Shown here one piece after another: positions 28,601 to 40,600 of a stretch of DNA of 64,000 bases; the stretch's first letter is position 1; each line of letters starts with the position of its first letter. The notes under the pieces were generated by a model. That model made no database searches. It saw only the letters and a program-made list of their open reading frames with translations, and was not told the DNA's origin. Source of the stretch: Ostrinia nubilalis (Eukaryota > Arthropoda > Insecta > Lepidoptera > Crambidae); assembly GCF_963855985.1 (NCBI RefSeq), contig NC_087109.1, positions 9,568,001 through 9,632,000 of the forward strand, given 5' to 3'. The translations under genes were made by a program, and so were the position numbers.

Positions 28601-31600
28601 TATTTTTTTAAATTTTCATACAAAATTAATTTTATAAAATCAGATTTGTATGAAAATTAACATAATTAAAATGAAGATATCAATTTTCTGACTTCACCAT
28701 ACCATTTATATGCCCATGTTAACATGGGCTAGTGTCGGCTCATATACCCATTTACCTAACACCCTGTATAAGTGTTGAAAAGCGAAGTAAATTTAGAATA
28801 CACTAATTTTCTATCAACCATGTATCTATCACAATACCGTACGTAGATAAGTTCAGCAATCATCTCATTCTCTCAATGCATGTTTTGGTTTTATTCTTCA
28901 TAAACTTTATTTTATTTAATGTATTATTATAATCTAAAAAATAAAAATAATAATAAATTCACAGTTCGTACAGTCTACTGTCTATTTTATGTATTCAAAA
29001 TTGTCTATCTACGAGTATACATATTGGCATAGAAGTAACCCAACCAAAGAATACAATAGGGTAGTTGATATCGCCAGTCAATTAACATACTAACTTTTTA
29101 AGAGCTGTCAAAAATGTCAAAGCCATTAAAAAATCTGATTTACAGGAAAAATATTCTGTTTTCAGGAATAGAAATACCCTATGTGTTTGGTTTAAAAAAA
29201 AGTTCGTTTTCTCCTTTAGAATTTGATGGCAAAGACATGTGTATTGTAACCACAAATCAAATCAATTTATTTGTGAAAATGTCAACAATAAGTCTATATG
29301 TGTGTGTCAAGTCAACGGTGTCAATTACCCTTGTTTCTACACCCTATCCTACTTAGCCTGACTGGTAAAAAAACTGTCACTGTCAATTCGGACCATATAA
29401 AGACAACTAAATATTTCCATAGCATGTGCAGCAGCGAGACCTCAGTCCCTCCCAGGGGCGGAGGCCTTAGGGACCGGCGGGGGTGCAGGTGGTCCAGCCT
29501 CTATTACCAGTCTGACCCCCGATCATCAGCTAAGGGAAGACTTTACGGTGTTGGCCAAAGATCTGGTGGCTAGCTTGAAGGGGATTGTGTCTACTTTGGT
29601 AAGTGAAACGAAACTATTTCTATGTATATTTACGGAACTATTCCAACTTTTGTTGGACTCCTATGTAGCTAGAATCTACAACTGAACCACTAACAAAAAC
29701 CTAAGCTGAAACCCAAAATGAAACTATACAATATTGGGAGCCTTACCATTCTGACCCCCGACCATCAGCTGAGGGAAGACTTTACGGTGTTGGCTAAAGA
29801 TCTGGTGGCTAGTTTGAAGGGGATTGTGTCCACTTTGGTAAGTGAAAAAATGTAACTAAAGCCTGGTCCGTGAGCACGTAGAATTTTGTCCAATGACCCC
29901 CAAGCTACCCATCCTTATCGCTCGCGCGTAATTATGTTGCTGTCGCGCTCGCACTCTCACTGTGGGCGCGCGTCGCACAGTCGCCAGGCTGGACCAGGAC
30001 CAGGCTTTACACAACATCGGGGACCTTAAAGGCCGACGGTGGTGTGGGGGGTACAGCCTCTATTACTAGTCCTCGATCAGACTTGGGTGACGTTTCATCC
30101 AAGGAAATTTCATCCGAGGATAAATAAAATTGTCTGTGTTTCAAATTGTTAGGTGTCACTGATTCAGAACTATAAAAATTAAGCCTTAATAGTCAATCAT
30201 TACGTCACAAATTCGTATGCTTGTGATCCTGAAACAGTACTGATTCAAAACTATCAAAACTGAGCCCTAAACCCTTAATCCTTACGACACATATTCGTAT
30301 CATCCAGGTGTGCGAGCGAGGCAGACTGCGTGCGGCGATGGACGCGGCTGAGACGACCGCAGCGCCGCCAGGGGCGGTGGTGGCAGCTCTCAGAACTAAC
30401 CTGACCTCGGCGCTGCAGCAGAACTCGGGTGAGACACGAGTTTTGTGGCTCTAAAACTTCAACAGCTCATCAGACTATACATTTTCGTTGAACAATAGTA
30501 TTTATTACAAACGCCACAAGATCCACTGTATTACACTTGATATGCTCTCGTCCGGAGAGTTTAAGTTTACCTAGCTGTATAAGATGCCACAAAGTTAATC
30601 TAGCTGTGTTGTCCTCTGTCTATACTACAGTCAGGGTCAAATAGTTCGGTGACACCCAAAGTAGCCAAAAAGTTGATAGCACAACTTTATTTCAATGAGG
30701 GCTATCGTTTTAGCGCTCACCAGTTAGCGCCACTGTAGAGTAAGGTCCTGTCACTTGCTAGTCGCGAAGACAGTGGCACCAACTTGTGAGCGCGAAAGTG
30801 ATAGGAGGACTATCGCATTTGCACTCATCAAGATGGCGCCACTGTAGAGTAAGGTCCTGTTAATCGCCGGGGGTGCCAACTGTTAAGTATAAAAACGATA
30901 GCCCTCATTGGAACAAAGACGTGTTGCGAACTCTTTGGCCACTTTGAGTGTCACGAACTATTTGACGCTGAGATATTGCTCATTATAATGCCGGTTGCAG
31001 ACCAAGAGCTAAGCTAAGTTAGTTTCGTTTAGCTCGCATAGCTGACGCAGTTTCCCATAGTCGTGTGTAGACTGAAAACTATGCCAATTCTATGGGAAAC
31101 TGCGTCAGCTATGCGAGCTAAACGAAACTAACTTAGCTTAGCTCTTGGTCTGCAACCCGCATAAGGCTACCTGTCCATCTATGAGCGGAGCGAAGATTTT
31201 TGCATCTATTGCTGGCTCACCTCTCCGCCACTTCCACCGTTATGCTCTATAGACAGGCATTTTTTCGTCCATCAGCGGACTGTCATAGACTAAAATGATT
31301 TTGTAAATGCTTTGTAAATAATGAATCCGCGTGACCCTGGCATGGGTGCGTAAATAATGACGTGCGAAGTTTTGTGCGCAGAGCTGCGGTCCCGCCTGTC
31401 GCGCATCCACGACGCGTCGGATATCGCTGAAATATCGTCCATGGGCAACAACTCCGAGCCGGTGAGTTTATTGATCTTTTAACTAACTTCGAAAACGGAG
31501 TGTAACAACACCACATTAAAAATATATCAAGACTACTAGCGCCATGATGCCGTAGTTACCACTGTGCTTCAAGATCCACTGTGCTTGTTGTAATCATCAT

Positions 31601-34600
31601 TGTTTAGGAAGTAATTACAACGCTCACCACTAGATGGCGCTAGGGTGGAAGCTGCATCGCGATGTGAAAGTACAGGAGTAACTTTATCAATCAATTTATT
31701 GACTAAACAATTTTAATCATGGCTATCTTCTACGATGGACTATAAAGTTATTATGTAATAGGTGCTATTAGTATTAAGACGGGACCATCGTTTCGTTTTT
31801 TCCCTTGCCCTCAACGGGTAAACAGTTCCAAAACCTGCGACTGATATTGAATTCACAATCCTCATTGATGGGGCATTGTGAAGAAAATTCAAATCATGTT
31901 CTTTATTACTATGTAGGCCCTTTTCAGGTCACCTTAACAGGAATTACACGAAACGTTCACAATCTCCCATTGATGGGGCGAGTGGTATAACCCTATGAGA
32001 AACAATCGAGATAAGCGGAATAACCTCAAATAATTTTGAGGGTAGTTGTATAATACCAGCTCGTCTCATGCTTCCCTACCCTCAACAGGTGAACAGACAG
32101 TTCCAGCAGTCTCTAAGCTACAGCTCCTCCTGTGTCTCCGCTTCCGAGTTCTTTGACGCGGAGGAGCATGACGAGGACCTGAAGCCTACGGAAATACTCG
32201 CTGCTGATGAGGTATGCCAAATACAAATACAAAAAGACAAGGCACTTAAGTTCAAAATACAATGACAAAAGGCCTTTATGAAGAGTTATAATATTTACCC
32301 GACTGCGCCAAAAGGAGGGTTATTGATATAATACTCTGGTAAATCCAAAATCAGTTATCACACGTCTCTAAAGGTTACTTGGCCGAGTCTTAGCTGTTTT
32401 ACGAAAACATTCAGCGGTTAATATACAGCCCTCTAGACAAGTGACAAAACGTGACAGGCACAACCCGATCCAGCTAACTGCGCACCACGCTGGAATGCGA
32501 CTCCCTCGCACTCCCCGCGTTCGTCCCATGCGTACCAGAGCTTCATGTGACGTCACGGCTGCCAGGTACGCAGTTAACTCGACCGGGTTGTAAAATTTTG
32601 AAACATGTTAGTTACTTCGCTACGTGAAGTAATTTCGAAGTTATTGTAACTTGTCTATGATCCGTTATTCAGACTCGATCTAAAGCCTGGTCCGTGAGCA
32701 CGTACAATCCCGTCCAATGACCCCAAGCTACCCATCCTTATCGCTCGCGCGTAATTATATTGCTGTCGCGACTGTGCGACGTGCGCCCGCAGTGAGTGTG
32801 CGAGCGCGACAGCAACATAATTACGTGCGAGCAACAAGGATGGGCAGTCATTGGACGGGATTCTACGTGCTCATGGACCAGGCTTTAGCGATATTAATCT
32901 ATTTTATCGATATCTCCACAGGCCGGCGTGATCGAGCTGGATGGAGATTCGTCATCAGAGGCCGGCTCGCTCAGCAGCGAAGAAGGATCGGCAAGCTCCG
33001 ACAACTCAGACGGTGCGAGTGAGTTGCTTTGCGTGTCGTGGCTTACTCTTTAAATCTAGTCAGCTGTATATCTACCTAAAGCCTGGTCCGTGAGCACGTA
33101 GAATTTTGTCCAATGACCCAAAGCTACCCATCCTTATCGCTCGCGCGTAATTATGTTGTTGTCGCGCTCGCACACTCACTGCGGGCGCCCGTCGCACAGT
33201 CGCGACAGCAATATAATTACGCGCAAGCGATAAGGATGGGTAGCTTGGGGTCATTGGACAAAATTCTACGTGCTCACGGACCAGGCTTTACCCATATATT
33301 CTACCCTACAGACACAGGCAGTTCAGGTATTGGATCGCTGGGTGGAATCATTAGATGTCGATCGATTTAGTTGATTTAAGAAGTTTCCTGAATGTACAAA
33401 ATATGATTATTGTGCAGCTTTAGTTCATTGATGTATTGAGCCAATGAATAGTGATGCTTCACTTAGGACTTAATGCAATGAGAAGTTTTGTAGCGTGATT
33501 TTTACATTTATTCCAACCAACTGTTTAAATAAGTCATATATGACCAGATCTGGCTAGAACGCGCCTGTCAATGGGTGCGTTTGGCGGAAAAAGCGCTTAA
33601 TGGCGATAGCTGTAAGCACTGTCACTGCTAAAAAAATGAATGAAACACGTCACGCTTTCAAGCGCTTTTTTCAGCGCTTCCAAGCGCTTTTTTCAGCCAA
33701 ACGCACCCAATGGCTTCGATATGTTTCAGCTACTCTACTCAACTACATGTATTATTACTGATGTCAAATCCCTTATAAAGGGTTACTAACTCGAATTTTC
33801 TCTTCCACAGTGCTGTCAGCAGAACAAGTGACCCTCCGCCTGAACCAGAACGGCATCGAGCCGCGGGCCCCTTGCTGGGCGCGCCGCACCTGCCTGCCCT
33901 GCCCGCGCCCCACCCCCGGGGGCCCCTCGCTATGGAACCTGCTGTACAAGAACATTGGGAAGGATCTGAGTCAGATCTCTATGCCAGTCACTATAAATGA
34001 GCCCTTGAACATGCTACAGGTAAGGAATATGCTACAGGTATGTGACGTCACTGGGGCCCCGGGGCCCGCGCCCCACGCCCGGGGGCCCCTCGCTGTGGAA
34101 CCTGCTGTACAAGAACATTGGCAAGGATCTGAGTCAGATCTCCATGCCGGTGACCATCAACGAGCCACTTAATATGCTACAGGTAAAAAAAAAAGAAAAA
34201 TAAAGTGATGGTAGTGGGGCCCCGGGGCCCCCACCCCACGCCCGGGGGGCCCTCGCTATGGAACCTGCTGTACAAGAACATTGGGAAGGATCTGAGTCAG
34301 ATCTCCATGCCGGTGACCATCAATGAGCCACTTAATATGCTACAGGTATGTAGTCACTGGGGCCCCGGGGCCCGCGCCCCACGCCCGGGGGCCCCTCGCT
34401 GTGGAACCTGCTGTACAAGAACATTGGCAAGGATCTTAGTCAGATCTCCATGCCGGTGACTATCAACGAGCCACTTAATATGCTGCAGGTATGTAAGATG
34501 TTACAGATATGTGACGTCACTGGGGCGCCGGGGCCCCTGCCTGCCCTGCCCATGACCCACGCCCGGGGGCCCCTCGCTATGGAACCTGCTGTACAAGAAC

Positions 34601-37600
34601 ATTGGGAAGGATCTTAGTCAGATCTCCATGCCGGTCACTATCAACGAGCCACTTAATATGCTACAGGTAAAAAAAAAAGAAAAAAAAGTGATGGTAGTGG
34701 GGCCCCGGGGCCCCCGCCCCACGCCCGGGGGCCTCTCGCTATGGAACCTGCTGTACAAGAACATTGGGAAGGATCAGATCTCCATGCCGGTCACTATCAA
34801 CGAGCCACTTAATATGCTACAGGTAAGGAATATGCTACATGTATGTGACGTCACTAGAGCCCCGGGGCCCCCCCTGCCTGCCCTGCCCGCGCCCCACGCC
34901 CGGGGGCCCCTCGCTGTGGAACCTGCTGTACAAGAACATTGGGAAAGACCTTAGTCAGATCTCCATGCCGGTCACTATCAACGAGCCACTTAATATGCTA
35001 CAGGTAAAAAAAAAAAGAAAAAAAAGTGATGGTAGTGGGGCCCCGGGACCCCCACCCCACGCCCGGGGGGCCCTCGCTATTGAACCTGCTCTACAAGAAT
35101 ATTGGGAAAGATCTTAGTCAGATCTCCATGCCGGTCACTATCAACGAGCCCCTGAATATGCTACAGGTAAGTAACGTGTTACAGATAAGTGACGTCACTG
35201 ACGTACTTGCCCTGCCCGCGCCCCACGCCCGGGGGCCCCTCGCTATGGAACCTGCTGTACAAGAACATTGGGAAGGATCTCAGTCAGATCTCCATGCCGG
35301 TCACTATCAACGAGCCACTTAATATGCTTCAGGTAAAAAAATAAATAAAAAAAAGTGATGGTAGTGGGGCCCCGGGGCCCCTGCCTGCCCTGCCCGCGCC
35401 CCACCCCAGGGGGCCCCTCGCTATGGAACCTGCTGTACAAGAACATTGGCAAGGATCTCAGTCAGATCTCCATGCCGGTGACCATCAACGAGCCCCTTAA
35501 TATGCTGCAGGTAAGTGATGGCAGTGGGGCCCCTGCCTGCCCTGCCCACGCCCCACGCCCGGGGGCCCCTCGCTATGGAACCTGCTGTACAAGAATTAAT
35601 ATTGGGAAAGACCTTAGTCAAATATCCATGCCGGTGACCATCAACGAGCCACTTAATATGCTCCAGGTATGTTAAGTCATCGGGGCCCCGCACTATGACG
35701 TTACTAGGGCCCCAGGGCCCCACGCTCTGGAACCCTCTGTACAAGAACATTGGGAAAGACCTCAGCCAGATCTCCATTCCGGTCACCAACAATGAGCCTC
35801 TGAACATGCTACAGGTATGTGACGTCACTGGAGCCGCGGGCCCCTTGCTGGGCGCGCCGCACCTGCCTGCCCTGCCCGCGCCCCACGCCCGGGGGCCCCT
35901 CGCTGTGGAACCTGCTATACAAGAATATTGGGAAAGATCTGAGTCAGATCTCCAAGCCGGTGACCATCAACGAGCCCCTGAATATGCTACAGGTAAGTAA
36001 GATGTTACAGATATGTGACGTCACTGGGGCCCGGGGCCCCTGCCGGCCCTGCCCGTGCCCCACGCCTGGGGGCCCCTCGCTATGGAACCTGCTGTACAAG
36101 AACATTGGCAAGGATCTGAGTCAGATCTCTATGCCGGTGACTATCAACGAGCCCCTGAATATGCTACAGGTAAAAAAAAAGAAAAAAAAAGTGATGGTAG
36201 TGGGGCCCCGGGGCCCCCACCCCACGCGTGGGGGCCCCTCACTGTGGAACCTGCTGTACAAGAACATTGGGAAGGATCTTAGTCAGATCTCCATGCCGGT
36301 GACCATCAACGAGCCTTTGAATATGCTACAGGTATGTAGGCAGTGGGGCCACGGGGCCCCTGCCTGCCCTGCCCGCGCCCTACCCCAGGGGGCCCCTCGC
36401 TATGGAACCTGCTGTACAAGAATATTGGCAAGGATCTGAGTCAGATCTCCATGCCGGTGACCATCAACGAGCCTTTGAATATGCTACAGGTATGTGACGT
36501 CACTGGGGCCCTACCTGCCCTGCCCGCGCCCCACGCCCGGGGGCCCCTCGCTGTGGAACCTGCTGTACAAGAACATTGGGAAGGATCTCAGTCAGATCTC
36601 CATGCCGGTGACCATCAACGAGCCTCTAAATATGCTCCAGGTAAAAAAAGAAAAAAAAAGAAAAGTGATGGTAGTGGGGCCTCGGGGCCCCCACCCCATG
36701 CCCGGGGGCCCCTCGCTATGGAACCTGCTGTACAAGAACATTGGCAAAGACCTTAGTCAGATCTCCATGCCGGTCACTATCAACGAGCCACTTAATATGC
36801 TACAGGTAAAAAAAAAGAAAAAAAAGTGATGGTAGTGGGGCCCCGGGGCCCCCACCCCACGCCCGGGGGCCCCTCGCTATGGAACCTGCTGTACAAGAAC
36901 ATTGGCAAGGATCTGAGTCAGATCTCCATGCCGGTGACCATCAACGAGCCCCTTAATATGCTACAGGTATGTGACGTCATTGGGGCGCTGCGTGCCCTGC
37001 CCGCGCCCCACGCCCGGGGGCCCCTCGCTATGGAACCTGCTGTACAAGAATTAATATTGGGAAAGACCTTAGTCAAATATCCATGCCGGTGACCATCAAC
37101 GAGCCACTTAATATGCTCCAGGTATGTAAAGTCATCGGGGCCCCGCACTATGACGTTACTAGGGCCCCAGGGCCCCACGCTCTGGAACCCTCTGTACAAG
37201 AACATTGGGAAAGACCTCAGCCAGATCTCCATTCCGGTCACCAACAATGAGCCTCTGAACATGCTACAGGTATGTGACGTCACTGGAGCCGCGGGCCCCT
37301 TGCTGGGCGCGCCGCACCTGCCTGCCCTACCCGCGCCCCACCCCCGGGGGCCCCTCGCTATGGAACCTGCTGTACAAGAACATTGGCAAGGATCTGAGTC
37401 AGATCTCCATGCCGGTGACCATCAACGAGCCACTTAATATGCTGCAGGTATGTATGTAGTCACTGGGGCCCCGGGGCCCCGAACCACGCCTGGGGGCCCC
37501 TCGCTATGGAACCTGCTGTACAAGAATATTGGGAAAGATCTGAATCAGATCTCCATGCCGGTCACTATCAACGAGCCCCTGAATATGCTACAGGTAAGTA

Positions 37601-40600
37601 AGATGTTACAGATATGTGACGTCACTGGGGCGCCGGGGCCCCTGCCTGCCCTGCCCACGACCCACGCCCGGGGGCCCCTCGCTATGGAACCTGCTGTACA
37701 AGAACATTGGCAAAGACCTTAGTCAGATCTCCATGCCGGTTACTATCAACGAGCCTCTGAATATGCTGCAGGTGAGTGATGGCAGCGGGGCCCCTCGCTA
37801 TGGAACCTGCTGTACAAGAACATTGGGAAGGATCTTAGTTAGATCTCCATGCCGGTGACGAGGTAAGCAAGATGTTACAGGCAAGTGACGTCACTGGGGG
37901 CTCCAGGGCCCCTGCTTGCCGTGCCCGCGCCCCACGCCCGGGGGCCCCTCGCTATGGAACCTGCTGTACAAGAACATTGGCAAAGATCTGAGTCAGATCT
38001 CCATGCCAGTGACCATCAACGAGCCCCTGAATATGCTACAGGTAAGCAAGAAGCCCTTGAATATGCTACAGGTAAGCAACATGTTAATAAGTGACGTCAC
38101 TGGGGCCCCGCCACACGCCCGGGGGGCCATCGCTCTGGAACCTGCTGTACAAGAACATTGGGAAAGACCTTAGTCAGATCTCCATGCCGGTGACCATCAA
38201 CGAGCCACTTAATATGCTCCAGGTAAGTGATGGCGGGAAGTACCTGGATGCAAGCGGCGCAGGACCGGTCTTTGTGGAAATCCTTGGGGGAGGCCTTTGT
38301 CCAGCAGTGGACGTCTTTCGGCTGAAACGACGAAGTGATGGCAGTGGGGCCCCAAGGCCCCTGCCTGCCCTGCCCGCGCCCCACCCCAGGGGCCCCTCGC
38401 TATGGAACCTGCTATACAAGAACAATGGCAAGGATCTCAGTCTCGAATTATTTATTATTAAAATCTCTTTCATCTAATTCACACCTGGCCGATTACTATA
38501 ATGTCATAGACCATGAAAATTCTTAGAATTTTTTACCTCTTTATCTTGCTTAGCAAGGACTTACAAAATCGCAACACGATTCTTAAATAATATTTTTTGT
38601 TCCAGCGACTGTGCGAAGAACTAGAATACTCTGAACTGCTGGACGCAGCAGCGGAATGCAAGAACGCAGTGGAACGCATAGCACTCATCGCGGCGTTCGC
38701 TGTGAGCGCGTACGCGTCGTCCGCCCACCGCGCCGCCAGCAAGCCTTTCAACCCGCTGCTGGCCGAGACTTACGAGTGCGTGAGGGACGACAAGGGCTTC
38801 CGGTTCATCGCCGAGCAGGTCAGTTTGTTCGTCATCATCATCACCAGTGTATATCAATCCTAGATGCAGGTCCGGAATGCAGGAACGCAGCAGCAAGGTG
38901 AAAGAATCCAGCAGCGGAATAAAAGAACGCAGCAGAGGAATGCTAGACGCAGCAGCGGAATATTAGATGCAGCAGTGGAATGCTAGACACAGCAGAAGAA
39001 TGCTAGACGCAGCAGAAGGATGCTAGACGCAGCAGAAGGATGCTAGACGCAGCAGAAGGATGCTAGACGCAGCAGAAGGATGCTAGACGCAGCAGAAGGA
39101 TGCTAGACGCAGCAGAAGGATGCTAGACGCAGCAGAAGGATGCTAGACGCAGCAGAAGGATGCTAGACGCAGCAGAAGGATGCTAGACGCAGCAGAAGGA
39201 TGCTAGACGCAGCAGCGGAATGTTAGCCGTAGCAGTGCAATGCTAGACGCAGCAGCGGAATCCAAGAACGCAGCTGCGGAATCTAAGAACGTAGCAGCGG
39301 AAAGCAAGATAGCAGCTACAGAGTGCAAGAACGCAGTGGAACGCATAGCACTCATCGCGGCGTTCGCTGTGAGCGCGTACGCGTCGTCCGCCCACCGCGC
39401 CGCCAGCAAGCCTTTCAACCCGCTGCTGGCGGAGACTTACGAGTGCGTGAGGGACGACAAGGGCTTCCGGTTCATCGCTGAGCAGGTCAGTTTGTTCGTC
39501 ATCATCATCCTGGTGATGTATATTAATCCTAGATGCAGGTCCGGAATGCAGGAATGCAGCAGCAGTATGAAAGAAGGCAGCAGCAGAACGATAGGCGCAG
39601 CAGAAGAATGCTAAACACAGCAGAAGAATAGATAAATGCAGCAGCGGAAGGAAAGAACGCAGCAGCGGAAAGTAAAAACGCAGCAGCAGAATGAAATAAC
39701 GCAGCAGTGGAATGCTAGACATAGCAATAGAATGCTAGACGCAGCAGCAGAATGAATAAAAGCAGCAGCGAGGTGAAAGAATCCAGCTACAGAATGCTAG
39801 ATGCAGCAGCGGAATGCTATACGCAGCAGCGGAATGAAAGAACGCAGCAGCGGAATGCTAGACGCAGCAGCAGAATGAAAAAACGCAGCAGCAAGGTGAA
39901 AGAATCCAGCAGCGGAATGCTAGACGCAGCAGCGGAATCCAAGAACGCAGCAGCGGAATCTAAGAACGCAACAGCGGAATGTAAGAACGCAGTAGCGAAA
40001 TGCTAAACGCATCAGCAGAATACTAGAACATAGCAGCGGAAAGCAAGATAGCAGCTACAGAATGCAAGAACGCAGTGGAACGCATAGCACTCATCGCAGC
40101 GTTCGCTGTGAGCGCGTACGCGTCGTCCGCCCACCGCGCCGCCAGCAAGCCTTTCAACCCGCTGCTGGCCGAGACTTACGAGTGCGTGAGGGACGACAAG
40201 GGCTTCCGGTTCATCGCTGAGCAGGTCAGTTTGTTCATCATTATCATCACCAGTGTATATTAATCTTAGATGCAGCTGCGGAATGCAGGAATGCAGCAGC
40301 AGTATGAAAAAAAGAAAGCAGTGGAACGCTAGACGCAGCAGTGGAATGCTAGACGCAGCAGAGGAAAGTAAAAACGCAGCAGCAGAATGAATGAACGCAG
40401 CAGAGGAATGCTAGAGGCAGCAGCAGAATGAATAAAAGCAGCAGCGAGGTGAAAGAATCCAGCTACAGAATGCTAGATGCAGCAGCGGAATGCTATACGC
40501 AGCAGCGGAATGAAAGAACGCAGCAGCGAAATACTAGACGCAGCAGCAGAATGAAAGAACGCAGCAGCGAAATACTAGACTCAGCAGCGAAATACTAGAC

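Noticed and set aside
29114..29356. 80-codon + strand ORF just upstream of an ORP exon
   Set aside because: Wrong frame for the next exon and no conserved sequence; considered as a possible alternative first exon but without support.
35819..36439. 206-codon + strand ORF covering three ORD-exon units
   Set aside because: It exists only because several unit lengths are multiples of three; it runs through splice donors and A-rich spacers. Treated as part of the exon-tail array, not a gene.
39001..39200. Regular 20-bp repeats considered as a CRISPR-like array
   Set aside because: No unique spacers, eukaryotic intron context, and the unit derives from the neighbouring exon.
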